This document shows positions 34,931 to 47,446 of a DNA stretch of 64,000 nt, one piece after another. The translations under genes and the position numbers were made by a program. The notes below the pieces were generated by a model, which did no database searches, was not told the origin of the DNA, and was given only the letters and a program-made list of their open reading frames with translations. The stretch lies in assembly GCA_035578155.1 (NCBI GenBank), contig JAPWDM010000008.1, forward strand, positions 31,715,780-31,779,779, written 5' to 3'. The first letter of the stretch is position 1. Every line of letters begins with the position of its first letter. The stretch is from Brachynemurus nebulosus (taxonomy: Eukaryota > Arthropoda > Insecta > Neuroptera > Myrmeleontidae).

Positions 34931-35851
34931 GAGATGATCCATAAGTAACACAATTTCTTTAGCATATGGACGTATCTACCCATCGACTAAAGTCTAAAAG
35001 TTGCTCTTTTTAGAGTGATAGAACTTTTAGATGAGATATGAAGTTATAATATTGTATCATATGTTATATCAAATTTAACTTGTTATCATTTGTTGTGTCA
35101 AATGGAGTCAAAGACATGTAAAAACATTTTGGGAAATGTAACGCGAACGTAACCTCTAAAGAAATATTTATCAGTGTCATTTGCAATAATCGTCATTTTG
35201 GTGGTTTCAAAAACTGATGGTAGATAAGTGTTCGGCTAATCGAGAAATTAAAGATTTTAATTGACTAATTTCTTTTTCTCGAAAACTGTGAAGTCACAAA
35301 TGTTTTTATGAACATATTCGAAATTCGAAAACGGTTTCCGATCGACTAAATACCCGGAAGACTATACCTAGCTCTAAAAAGCTATTTTCTATTTTTTTAA
35401 CTGTGATGCACCCGGAAAAAAATTCTGAAAAAATTATGTGTTCAATTAGTCATAGTGAAAAGCCTACAAAAAATTTTGGTGATTGTACCATGAACATAAC
35501 CTTAAAAAAAATTTTTTTCTAAAAACTTAATTTTTTTTTAACTAGAAGCGCCAGGAAAAAAATTTTGAAAAAATTTTATATTATATTAATTATAATAAGA
35601 AACCTGCAGAAAAATTTTGGTGATGGTACTAAAACACAAATTGATGAAAAAACAATTTTTTGGGGCGGATTATAATTTTTTTTTGAAACTGAGAATTTTT
35701 CCTGAGATACACTATTGAGGTATCTGAAACATAAAAATTTCAGTCAGATTCGTCAAGCCAAAGTCAAACTTATCAATTTTTTTTTTCAAAAAAGAACTTA
35801 GAAGAGGGTTTCTGGGGATTCTAATCCACTGAGGCTGTCCTCCTCAAGCCT

Positions 35852-36010
35852 CTTCTAAACAGCATCCCCTAGCAACATCCCTGAGCGACCTTTGTAAGTA
35901 CTATCCCTAAACAGTACTCCTAGCAACATCTATGAGCAATCTTTGTAAATATTGTCCCTAAACAGTACCCCTGACGACATCTATGAGCAACCTTTGCAAG
36001 TACCATCCCT
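35852..36010. repeat. 51-bp minisatellite, about 3 copies
   Basis: Imperfect direct repeats with AGCAACATC-type cores at 35871, 35922 and 35973, each followed by CTTTG(T/C)AA(G/A)TA and TCCCTAAACAG. A decayed partial fourth copy follows. Confidence 0.85.
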
Positions 36011-36078
36011 AAAACAAACATCTATGAACTATTTTTAAAACTACCATTGGTAAATAGATCCCTGGCAACATTTATTAA

Positions 36079-36516
36079 CACTTTCAGTCCCATGGATTCG
36101 GCATCCGAAACCAAACAAAATATCCCCAGAGGCCGACCGCGATCAATGATTAATTAATTAGTTGGTTACGCATTATGTTTGCGATGTTTATCATCATTCC
36201 ATCACACGGATGTGTTCCTACTTACATAAATACAACATACCATTACCAACACATACTACTCTTTTGGTTTCTATGCATAAAAATTTCAAGATAAACAAAA
36301 AATACATAAAAAATATAATTTATATCTTTAAATAAAATTGATTTGAATGTAAGTGTATATGTATGTAGTATGTACGTATGTTTACAGTTTTACACATACA
36401 TGTTGAACTGTGTTGAATCTATTCAGTGTTTGAATCATTTTATGTATTTGTTTGTTTTTTTAAATATTGCCGGCTTCCGGGGAAGTTTACTATGAAAGTG
36501 CTCGGGCCTCATAGTG
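36079..36516. mobile_element. piggyBac-like MITE, 438 bp
   Basis: TTAA at 36075-36078 and 36517-36520. Ends CACTTTCAGTCCCATGG and, inverted, CACTATGAGGCCCGAGC. Interior AT-rich, non-coding. Confidence 0.65.
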
Positions 36517-37067
36517 TTAAATACCTTTTCAAGAAATATATCTAAACAGATCCCATATAAATATATATACTCTGTACTAGTTCTGGTAACAGATTATTAA
36601 CAGAATCTATAGACTATATTCACAAGTTTCATTTTAAAATTTAACTCTAAAAAATTTTAAATATATGTTAGAAATGTATCATGTTGTAAAGGGCTCAAAC
36701 TTAGTAAATGGGGCTGAAACTTTGTAAATACCAATTTTATATCGTTGGCAGTAGGCAGAAAAAACCGACATAATTCGTACCAGGGCATTCTACCCATTTT
36801 TATCTGCCTATTGCCTTTTTAATCAAGTAACTTTTAAGTAAATTCTATATAATATGACGTGGATCTTTTATTATTTATCTGTTTTTTCAACTATATAGAA
36901 TCTGCTGGTAAACATTCCAATCGATAGGGCAACTTACTCTGGAAATTAGAATACAAATTTAGGTATAATACATTTGTGAAGTAATGGTCAATATATCACC
37001 GAAAGTTCCAAATATACTCTTCAATCACAATTAATCAACATGTATTATTTATCAATGTTGATCTTAA

Positions 37068-37509
37068 CACCTTACTTGGCACAAACTCAACTAACTGTTC
37101 CAAGAAAGTGACCAAGAGCACATTTTTTTTCCACGAAAAAATTGTCAAATCCTATTAATGATTGGAACTTTAACATCATACATTACGAAATACGTTAGAC
37201 GCATACTTACTTTATATTAAAAATTTACTAAAAAAAATGCATTATGTGCCAGGCTGTTCAAATTACAGTAGCCACTATGAACCTGCGCACTACCAAAGTG
37301 TTACAACCAATTCACTCTTGTACGACGAACACAATCAAAAGCTGCATGTCTATACACGCAGAATGTTTGGTTATTGTCGTAGTACATGCATATAGCAGTA
37401 AATTAGTCACTGGCGTCTAGGTATTTTTTGTTGCTTATTAAAATTAATAAAACTAACTCAACAAAAAACAAATATTTAAATAAAATAAAATATTAATTTT
37501 ATTTACTTT

Positions 37510-37548
<39 letters not shown>

Positions 37549-37820
37549 TTTGTTTGCTTAATATACATTTTGTTTTATAAACTCTACATTTTAATTTATT
37601 AATAAAATTCTTAAATGTATAATCAAAATCTTACTTTGGTACCTATTTCACTATGAAAATGTGATTTTAGTCCCGTGCTGTAACAATTTTCTAATGCCGA
37701 CTGTAATTCAAAATTTTGTGTCTATACTTGCTTCTAGTGTATTACAGAAACTACTATATTTTTATATTAATAAAAACGGCGTCCCTGTTGCACGGTTAAA
37801 AGCTAGCGAACCGCAAAGTG
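37068..37820. mobile_element. Candidate piggyBac-like MITE
   Basis: TTAA at 37064-37067 and 37821-37824. Short ends CACCTTACTTGG and, inverted, CACTTTGCGGTT match only partly. It holds a 32-base T run at 37511-37542. Another compatible right end (GTAAAGTG before TTAA) lies at 38759, so the true partner is uncertain. Confidence 0.45.
37511..37542. repeat. Poly(T) run
   Basis: Thirty-two consecutive T residues; simple repeat. Confidence 0.97.
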
Positions 37821-37870
37821 TTAATATAATTACACAAATATAAGCGGCTTATGTTGGCAACACTGGTGTA

Positions 37871-37896
37871 GATGATGATGATGATGATGATGATGA
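37871..37896. repeat. (GAT)n microsatellite
   Basis: Eight or more GAT units followed by GAT-like variants. Confidence 0.95.
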
Positions 37897-38811
37897 AGTA
37901 GGTGATGGTGGTAGCGCCGGGTAAACAACCCAATGTATAGGTACAACTAACTTTATGTTATTTAACTAATTACGTCATTGGGGAAGTTTTGAAGAGGATG
38001 AATGTAATTTTTTCTCATTTTGAGAAAAGTTTTATGTGGTGTAATATATTTTACAGGTGTGAGATGTTGTTTACGTCAAATTAGTTTTATAACATTTGAC
38101 AAGAGTGTTATGCGCATTTAGTGAAAGTATATTTTAATTTACTTCCAAGAATGAAACACTGTTTTAAAATTTGTTTTCTCCTGTGGTGAACAATCGTTAT
38201 AAAGTATGATTATAGGATTTTAAGTACAATTTGAAGAATTGTTATGTAAAATTATTATTTTTGTAATGAAAATGGTTTCAAAATTACATTTTGAAAAATG
38301 TAATTTACACAACAAAACTTACTTCTGTCAGTTCTAGGAATTTAACATAAAAGTTATTGCTTCAGAATGTAATTAGTTTGAGACAAGACTTGTCTGATAA
38401 ATTCAGCACGTGTAAACATACACATTTTTAATAAAAATAACTCAATAACAGAAAAACATACTGATAAAGATAAATAAATTGGAAAAAACACAAACAATTA
38501 AATATTTTTGTTACATGTACGCATTTCAATACAATTACAAAAAAAAATGATTACCTATATAAAATTATATTTTTATGTGTTTTCCGTCTATAAATGTTTA
38601 CCGATATCATCACCTAAAGAGTGTGTTTGTCATGTTGGTTACTGGTCGGTTGGTACCTGTTTGCGGTAACAATGCACACATCTGTGACCACTGATCGCGA
38701 TCGGCCTCTACGTTTGTTCTGAATATTTTCAGATGCTGAAAACGCGGACTGTAAAGTGTTAATCAAATAAGAATAGTGGTCTTTTTGCGAAATAAAATGT
38801 TTTGTTAACTA

Positions 38812-39083
38812 CAGGTAACTCTCGACGAACATAATTAATTAATTCCGTGTCTTTTGAGACCGTGTTATTCGAGACTACAGAAAACGGGATTCCGTTTCAA
38901 GTGTAAAAATAAAAAAAAAATTAAAAAATAAACGTTAAATATTAATGACACATTTAGAAATAATCAAATAATATGAGTATTTTATTCATTTTCAAAAGAA
39001 TTACTCGAAAATCGTGTAGTACCATAAAATTTAGGGCAATGTATTTGTGTTCTTCGAAACCCATGTTCTTCGGGGGTTACCTG
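38812..39083. mobile_element. pogo/Tigger-like MITE, 272 bp
   Basis: TA at 38810-38811 and 39084-39085. Ends CAGGTAACTCTCGACGAACA and, inverted, CAGGTAACCCCCGAAGAACA. The CAG...CTCTCG start with a TA target resembles pogo/Tigger-type elements; compare 47101-47444. Confidence 0.75.
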
Positions 39084-39959
39084 TATTAGCAAATACGTAA
39101 AACCATATAGTAGGGCTCAAGTTAATTAAAGTTATCTATCGGGTTCAAGGAGCCGTGTTTTACTTTGATGACGTCATCAAGATTATGATCGACTAGATCT
39201 GTAACACTCTGTTCTTCGCTTTGTAATATTGTTATCATTTATACAATAAGGGGAACGCAAAATTACTATTAAAGTGGCTATTGAACGAGTGGCTAACTAG
39301 TAACAATACTCACAGTACTCATAGTACTCATAGCTTGCTCAATATACGTAGGTATATTACTCATAAGCGAGCAAAATGCGATGGTCAAAACTATGTAAAT
39401 GGAAACTTTGGACGATATACTTATACCGTTGGTTGTATCCGTCCTACTAACTTTGTGAGCACCGTCTGTACAGTCAAAAGTAGCTAATTATTGTAAGTGT
39501 GCAACTCAAACCGCTCAAACTAAGTTCTACTTGCTTGCAATATAAATGATTTTATAATTGCGCTTTGGTAAAATATTATATTTTATTGTTTAATGAGAGA
39601 AATTGTCGGGAAACTTTTGAAACACAGAACACATTTGGAAAACTTTATCGTACTCGTACTTATATTATGGTGCTTCAATTTTTTTAGTGCAGGATGAGGG
39701 GAATTTTTGTGAAAATATTGATTAAACATTTTAATTAAATTATATTAAATATCACCAACACATTGGAGAGAGAAATGGTTCACAATGATCAAGCAACTTG
39801 CCCTGTATCTGAACTCGTTTCAAGTTGATTTTGTGACCATGGATGCTTAAGAATCTCAAACTTTAGTCTCGGATTCACAATCTGCAGCCGAAGTCACAAA
39901 AATGGAATTTACGAGCATCGGCAGGTAATTTACTATTTTTCCATCTCACAGCCATGTCA

Positions 39960-41108
39960 CAGGGGTCCAATTTCCAAAAAAAGCGGACAAAAATGAGAAA
40001 AGTGAAGTTTGTAATCTTGAACTTATTTCCCCCTAATACCGTAGGGGGGCACCACTGCACCTCGGTCAGACGGACAGTCCATTATACCGTCTGCATTACC
40101 AGATAAGGGAAGGTCAAACATAGCTAACTGAGTACCGGTCTCGTACGCATCTTCTAGTTGTTCGTTAATAACTTTTGTTTGCACGTATGTTTTTGAAATC
40201 AAATGTGATGGAAGTTGAAAATGAAGGTGAGTAATCATTATGGATATGTGGTAAAGGATAATTTAATATTTTTATAGGGTGTACTTATTACAGAGAAATA
40301 TTGCATTATAACAGAAATAGTTACGAGTTTGATCGAGTTTGATGGTTTGCTCTTTTTTATAAAAAAGTGTGAAGTATGTAGATTATTTTAACAGGTTGCC
40401 TGCCAGGAGACACGCCGGCGGGTCTCAATCATTTGTTGTTGCTATGCCATGAGACCCGCCCTCGTGTGTCAAAGTAACATGTATGGGATGCCACCACACA
40501 GTATTCATGAACATAACTCGGAGGCCATGATAGGATTTCGTATGAAGTACATCAATTTTAACATAAGATATTATTTTATTGTGATCTAGAGGGTTTCCAT
40601 TTACTTTCGTGGAAAGCATGGCTGAGGCTACCGGCGGATCTCAGTGCCATGAGTATCGTATTAGAGCAATACCAGTGAAAAGATATTTGCATACAAAATG
40701 TATGCAGATACAAGTTACATGAGACCTGCTAGCGGGACTCGTGGCCTGTAGATAACGCAGCACTAAGACTTCCTGGCGGCTCTCATCGCACTTTAGATAA
40801 GAAAGTCATTTATTATGATGGCATGCGATAAATACATTATTTTCGTTTATGGTGGCAGCCAACCTGTTAAAAAACAAAATTCTTGCCCCAATGTGCCCCT
40901 TCGTTTTTTACACCAATTTCTTGCTTCACTTCATATTCATAATCAGCGACCTTGAAAACCTTTATATACCATTTTTTGTTTCAATAAAACTAATTTTTTT
41001 AAATTTTGCCCACCATTTTGAATTTTCAAAAGCCCTTATATACCATTTTTTGTTTTACTCAAACTAATTTTTGATTTTTGTCCGCTTTTTTAGGAAATTG
41101 GACCACTG
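39960..41108. mobile_element. hAT-like TIR element containing a piggyBac-like insertion
   Basis: Ends CAGGGGTCCAATTTCC and, inverted, CAGTGGTCCAATTTCC, both continuing into AAAAAAGCGGACAAAAAT. Inside are the insertion 40392-40866 and a 74-bp direct duplication around TATATACCATTTTTTGTTT (40963 and 41037). No clean 8-bp target duplication. Confidence 0.65.
40392..40866. mobile_element. piggyBac-like MITE, 475 bp
   Basis: TTAA at 40388-40391 and 40867-40870; ends CAGGTTGCCTGCCA and, inverted, CAGGTTGGCTGCCA. The interior repeats GAGACCCGCC and its complement several times as subterminal motifs. Confidence 0.82.
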
Positions 41109-41273
41109 TGCATCTCCGTGATTTTGAATTTCTTATGATTTTTTTCATTTAACTTAGATTATTTATTAATAGATATTTTTTATTACAATTTATTGAAAAC
41201 CTATTTTATTCAAAAAGCATCCTTAAGAAATTGGTAGAACTTATAGATTCCGCTAATGACCGGGACTGGTGAA

Positions 41274-41680
41274 AGACGAAAGGGTGTACGACGGGGTGAT
41301 TCACTAAACCCTATTCTTTTCAATACAATTACGGATGAAATTATATTAGACTCAAAAAGCTGACCAGTTTTCATGTGCAGCTGTGAAACGCGGTACGATA
41401 TTTCAAATACTAAGCAAATACTTGAGACTACCGAAATGAGAACATTGAGAAGAATTTCTGGGAAAACACTGAGAGACAGAATAAGAAAAATTGATATATG
41501 AAAGGCTCTACTTTTTCAACCGGTCTGTACTTGCGCACTTGAAAGGTGAAAGTAATGAGACGACCATATAAGCAAAATGGATTGTTCTAGAATTGTTAGA
41601 ATAGCCACCGTACGGAAGAAATGTCCGAAGATTAAAGAAACGATGAAAGAATTCATTGTAATCAGTGGTTATACAGAGGT
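41274..41680 (+). pseudogene. Non-LTR retrotransposon reverse-transcriptase remnant
   Basis: In one frame, KGVRRGDSLNPILFNTITDE (41280-41339) matches the conserved VRQGDSLSPxLFN block of non-LTR reverse transcriptases. In the same frame further on, ETTEMRTLRRISGKTLRDRI (41424-41483) is the typical C-terminal connection region of such elements, and GRNVRRLKKR near 41614 in another frame resembles the GRPPKRW tail. A stop at 41361, missing sequence between the blocks (including the FADD catalytic motif) and the frameshift show it is dead. Clade cannot be fixed. Confidence 0.85.
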
Positions 41681-42546
41681 TAAAATTTGTCTATATACAA
41701 TGTGAAGAAGAGAATAAAAACCTATTTTTTATTTCAACAAAAATTTTGGACTCTTGTTTGTAGAAGTGTTTTTTGCCCTAGTTATTGCATTTTATTATTT
41801 TTTACTGTTTTAAATTCTCCCCTGAAGAAAGATCTATACACAATTGTATAGAAAAAGAGTTTATTGATAGAAACCATCAATTTAAAGATGCTAGAATTCA
41901 AACTAACGTACAAGTACCACTTATTGTGTATTAGTACATAAATTCAGTATAATCAATAAATATAGAAGTACAATGAAAGAATCCTTAAATGAGGTATTAT
42001 CAATAAAATCTATTTGTTCAGCTTAACAGATAGGTAAAGGTAGCTGGTTTATAGACTAAATAAGGGAGTTTAATGGTTGCTCCATTTTATTCCTTCCATT
42101 CAGAGCAATAAAGTTTCTAAGTGAATAAATTAATGAATACAAAGCTAAGCATAATAATTATATATAATATTATAGTTTAAGTTGCTCTTATTTATTAAAG
42201 CAACAGAGAACTTTTAATAGTTAATTAAATTCGTCTATATCTGTTTAGTTATTAGCTATGTATTTATTGCTTCGTTATGTACCGTAAAAGTCCAAATTTT
42301 GAATTTTGTTTGAAAAAAGGACAATAGTACGGAATAGTATGTGAGCGAAAATTTGGAGAATATGAGTCAACAGACGTTTCCTTGAAGATGGGAAACTTTA
42401 AAAAAATATCATTACAAACGGAATCGGCTGTAGTGACTCTCCACGACTGAATTCCCACCATGCAGAGATGGTTCGTAACTCACCAGTAACCCCATCAGAC
42501 TACACCATGAGGTATAGTTCGAAGTCTAGCGTCCATACAAATATTG
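41681..42546. other. AT-rich sequence, nothing recognised
   Basis: No coding or repeat evidence beyond low complexity. Confidence 0.4.
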
Positions 42547-42554
42547 GTATAAAG

Positions 42555-43309
42555 CAGTGTTTTTCAAACTGTGGGTCCGCGACCTCCTTGGGGGTCGCGA
42601 AGCCTTTTTAAGAGGGTCGCAGTACTTTAAAAATAAAACCATACTCTAGTTCAATATGTGATATTTAATAAAGAAAAGGTTAATTAATGGTTACATTAAT
42701 ATGAGAGTTTCATCCTTTTGCGCGATAAAGTTTCAAAATTGCGAATTATTTTCAATAACAATAAATCCGAATTTTAAATAATTGTCGTCATATAGACACT
42801 TTTTCTTTGGTTTTGTTTTATTACTCTCATTGGAACTTGAAGTTGACGGTTGTGCATATGTTTCCAAAAACTTATCCATTTTCAATAATTACAATGAGCC
42901 ATAGAATTTTGAATATTAGACAATAATAAGTGAGCCACTACTAAACAAGGCAATTCAACAAATTTCAACACTAACGCGAGTTCACAATTCAAAGAATTCA
43001 AATGGATTACTCTCGGAAGTGTTAAACGGTGACGACCGTCGCACGTGTGCATGTCACTTTTTACGCCACGTGCGCCTTCAGAAGCTACTATAAGTCGTCA
43101 ATTTGGATATCGATATAAAAATACACCTGTTTCAAGTCCTTATTTACGTATTTAATCGATACCTAACTATGAAAATAATTAATAATGATGAACGGATTCG
43201 ATATTTATAACATAAAAAAATAAAAGTTGGTAATAGCGGAGGGTAGGAGGTCGTGAAATATTTTTCCATACTAAGGGGGTCGCGCCATGGAAAAGGTTGA
43301 AAAACACTG
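42555..43309 (-). mobile_element. hAT transposon deletion derivative, 755 bp
   Basis: Perfect 8-bp target duplications GTATAAAG at 42547-42554 and 43310-43317. Ends CAGTGTTTTTCAAACTGTGG and, inverted, CAGTGTTTTTCAACCTTTTC, each followed by a GGGGGTCGCG-type block. It retains only the start of its transposase. Confidence 0.93.
42733..42879 (-). pseudogene. Truncated hAT transposase N-terminus
   Basis: Minus-strand frame of 48 codons from ATG at 42879 to TGA at 42733. It reads MDKFLETYAQPSTSSSNES, a lysine-rich linker, then YDDNYLKFGFIVIENNSQF. This matches the N-terminus of hAT transposases of the ZBED5/Charlie group: MDKFL start, Ser/Lys-rich region, Y-x-x-YLK(Y/F)GF. The following BED-type zinc finger and the whole catalytic domain are deleted, so it can act only as a passenger. 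Confidence 0.85.
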
Positions 43310-44299
43310 GTATAAAGTATCCCTATCACAACATTCTGTATAACAGCGATTTTCCAATTACATAGGAAAACATCGACTTACACAGGATAATGACACAATA
43401 ATTTAAAAAGCGTATCTGATGTAATTTTTTCCGCTCTTCGTCATAATGAAAAAAAAAATGAGAAAAACACTAGAATTCTGGCAAATTTTTGCAAAAGAAC
43501 ACATTTTTCGTGTGGTTTTGCACATATGAAGTCTTACTATGACAGTGGCTGTAATAACTGAATTTTGAATTCGGAAATTTGCCAAAACCGATTCGAATGT
43601 CCTCCTAGCAAACAAAATTTTAATGATAATCGAATTCATGGCTGTCACCTTTTAACAATCTGTTTAAGCTTAAAAGACTTTTAGGTGGATCGGGATTCGA
43701 GGTCCCGTACATCACGTAGGCCACGATACGGGGGTCCATTATATCCCACGTGATTTAAGAGGAACTAGCTTATATCCAGTCCCTCGTATAGAATGTTAAC
43801 AGTGTCCTGAAATCCGCCCCCTTAATGTCCTCGGAACTCACTAAAGGATATTCCAGACATTTGTGTCTCAAGGAAAATACAAGATCAAGACCCTAGCAGT
43901 TTTGGGTTTGGGTTGATTTCTACATTACATGCACAATCTTGATTATAGGTCAAGCTGAATAGTGGTGCCCGGACTTGTACTGTACAAAATTTTATGTATT
44001 TTAATATAGCAAATAATGGCTAATAGTAATTATGGCTTTTATATTAATTGTATCCAACATATATTTAACTAAGACCGAAGTGGATTTATTTATTCAATAT
44101 GACTAATTATATAGCACCAGAGAAATCGAAATTACCGGGAATCTTCAAGCAATTACCTCAGTAATTACCAATTAGACAAATATAAACCAATTCTAACTAT
44201 ATATTAATGTATTATTTACATTGTACATATAATAGTTAGATAATTAATTGTCTATTAAGTTGGTACTTCGGGTTATTGATTTAAATATCATCGGAACTA

Positions 44300-45172
44300 A
44301 TAGGTACAGGACGTATAGTATATTTTTTTAGTTTAAAAATGACGTCACTATCGTCTCTTTCCAATTTATGATGCTAGCTGTCCTTTAAAAAAAATTAAAC
44401 GATACTGATCCTTAAAGTAGTACATAAATTAGGTTTATTTTCATTTTTTGGTTTTCTCACTAATTTCAATTGACAAATTATATAAGATTTCACTTACGGA
44501 TTTGTGTATACTGAATGAAAGTTAGAATAAGATCACATACAATTAAATTAGGGTATTATGAAATAATTTTTACCAACAATTTTTTATTTGATCCACCCAT
44601 TTCAATTCATATTTTATGATACCTACACGGAGAGAAAATTCCTATAAAAATTACTGTGCTCATACTACAATCGACGTGTAACAGGCGAACATATCCAATT
44701 TTTGTACGGTAAAATTATAAAAATTATAGTTATATTATTGTAATTTTTATAATTTTACCGTACAAAAATTGGATATGTTCGCCTGTTACATGTCGATTGT
44801 AGTATGAGCACAGTAATTTTTATAGGAATTTTCTCTCCGTGTAGGTAGTACGGTACCACATAGTAAGGTATCATAAAAATATGAATTGAAATGCGTGGAT
44901 CAAATAAAAAATTATTGGTAAAAATTATTTAATAATACCAAATTTAATGGTATGTTATCTCCTTCTAACTTTCATTCAGTATACACAAATCCGTAAGTGA
45001 AATCTTATATAATTTGTCAATTGAAATAAGTGAGAAAACCAAAAAAATGAAAATAAACTTAATTTATGTATTATTTTTTAAAGGACAGCTGGCATCATAA
45101 ATTGAAAAGAGGCGATAGTGACGTCATTTCTAAACTAAAAAAATATACTATAGAACGTATCTAGTTACCTAT
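44300..45172. mobile_element. Foldback palindrome, about 870 bp
   Basis: Arms of about 415 bp around a centre near 44733. The inner 220 bp (44624-44843) opens TACACGGAGAGAAAATTCC and corresponds to the terminal sequence of the element at 54547-55340, so the palindrome was built on or around that family. Arms carry small indels. Confidence 0.8.
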
Positions 45173-46576
45173 GAGCTATATACCTTCCAATCCGAGTAGA
45201 CGGATTCTAGCACTCGCCTGTACACCTCGTCCATACCTATTCTTTCTCGCCCTTGTCCCCCCTTACCTGCTCGCCACCCACTAATTCTTTAATTACGCAT
45301 TGTATGTATATTTTTGAAACAATAAAATCTCTGTGTTGTGAAAAGAAAAATGAAACTGAACATATTTCATAATTTTCCACTTATATTAAGGGAAAAACTG
45401 TACCCAAACACGTGCCTACACCCATCATATGTTTTATTATTATTCACTCCATTTTCATACGCGCGCTACACATTTTACACAATTCAACAACTTTTCTTTT
45501 ATTCGGCAACAACAATAAACTTTTCATCGACCAAAGTGAAAGCAGACAACATTTACTAGCTAATTAATTTTCCACTGTGGAAAAATTCCGAGGTATTATA
45601 ATGATACGGTTCAAAATTTAATAAAACGTTTCACTTGTATATATGTGTATGCGTCTAATGAGCTAGAGTATACAGGGTATCGGGTTTTGTCTTACAAAAG
45701 AAAATTCATAAACTTCTGAATTTCAAAATTCGGGACGCGCTAAGTTACGCCTGGTGTCATCTGTCGTTTAATAGACACCTCAGATATCAAAACCCGTAAG
45801 GTAGCCTTAACTGTGTGCTCTTTATAAATTTTTTTTGGTCTGGCAAATACTGGTGTGCCCTTTTCAGCGCGATGAGTTTGATTTGGTTAAGGTAGTAGTT
45901 TAAATTATTTTATGTACGACTGAATCATAAAAGCCTATTTGATTACATTGTTTATGAGATATAAAAAGTATTACTCTTTGGGACTAGTTGCATAATGAAA
46001 AGCAAAAAGCACTAGTGCCATAAAGAATAGTCTACTTGATAAATTTTAATTTCAATTTTACAATAAAAAGGAAACACACTAACTTTATTTGTATACCATA
46101 TTTACAAATGTTGGCATAATTAATATTAATTACACAATTTGAACTATTATTAATATTTATTCCAGGCAGCTTTTTCTCCTTTCTTTTTTAAATATTAAGT
46201 AATAAGTTTTATTGAAAAGTCTTTTAAAAATTCTTTAATATTTTATTAGCTTTAGATGACAGATAATAACCAAAGCATACTTTAAACACAATAAATTTGT
46301 CTATGCCAACTATATATAAAATATATATTTTATTTCAAGTAGGTATAGACGTGAGATTTATAAATTCGATTTTTATCGATATAACTAGGAATTTTAACAG
46401 TCGTACATAAAGCTTTGTATGCAACTTGTACATAATTTGACATTATGAACTCGCCTTTTTTTATTGGCCTCGCTCGCAAGCTCGCTCAGCCATAAACACG
46501 GCTCGTTCATAAAGATCTTCATTATGTACTTGTTGCATAAATAGCTTTTATAAAACAAATTATAAAGGCTTAGTAT
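45173..46576. other. No gene seen
   Basis: A fragment near 45670-45810 (ACAGGGTATCGGGTTTTGTC ... ATCAAAACCCGTAAGG) may be an inverted-repeat relic. The remainder is AT-rich and unassigned. Confidence 0.4.
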
Positions 46577-47083
46577 CTTATGTTTTAACTTTATTTTACA
46601 AATATTAAAAAAAAATATATTTATCGTAAACCACGTTATCGCCATATTTGTTGGACCCCGTCTTTTTTTTGGTGACCATCACAACATTTTATTGGTTCAT
46701 TTAAAATCAGTCAAACAAAAAAAAAAATATTAGTTTTAATAGTTAATCTAGAGTCGGATCGAAGGATTTTTTTTAATCAAAATTTGTATTTTTTATAAAC
46801 AATAAACTAATGAATTTTTCTTTAAAAATTTAAAAATAAAGTATCAGAGGTTGCCATATTTGTACATTTTCACAAGAAAATAAAAAGCTTCGATCGGGCA
46901 CTAGATTCACTATTAAACTAACGATTTTTTTATTTGACTGGTATCAGATGAAGCAGTAAAATATTATGATGGTCACCGCAAAGCGCGATTTGTGAGACGG
47001 GATCCAACAAACATGGCGATAACGTGGTTTATGATAAATATTTTTTTTTTTTTAATATTTGTAAAATAATGTTAAAACGTAAC
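46577..47083. mobile_element. Inverted-repeat MITE, about 507 bp
   Basis: Arms of about 115 bp pair: TTTTACAAATATTAAAAAAA, then ACCACGTTATCGCCAT(A/G)TTTG, then GGTGACCATCA. No transposase or confident target duplication; the outer limits are approximate. Confidence 0.7.
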
Positions 47084-47100
47084 ATAATAATTCTGTATTA

Positions 47101-47444
47101 CAGCCGACTCTATTTAATTCGAAACTCGAGGGACTCTTAAAATATTACGAATTATCGAGTGTTTGAAATGTCGAATATGGTTCAAATGGATCAAAATCAA
47201 TCAAAATGTACTTACAATCTTTCTGTCTCTTTCTCTCTGCAACTTTGAATTGTCGAGTGTTTGACGCCGATGAGTTCGAATTAACACGTCGTTTTGTTAC
47301 GTAGCAATGATTTTTTCGTTCGAATTACCAAGTGCATAAAAATGTATGGATTTAGTTCGAAATATAAAGAGATTTTGTAGGGAACTCGTGATAATTATAG
47401 AGAGGTTCGAATTATCGCAGGTTTGAATTAACGAGAGTCGACTG
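47101..47444. mobile_element. pogo/Tigger-like MITE, 344 bp
   Basis: TA at 47099-47100 and 47445-47446. Ends CAGCCGACTCTATTTAATTC and, inverted, CAGTCGACTCTCGTTAATTC. CAGTCGACTCTCGTTAATTC-type ends are characteristic of pogo/Tigger elements. GAATTATCGAGTGTTTGA recurs inside. Confidence 0.85.
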
Positions 47445-47446
47445 TA

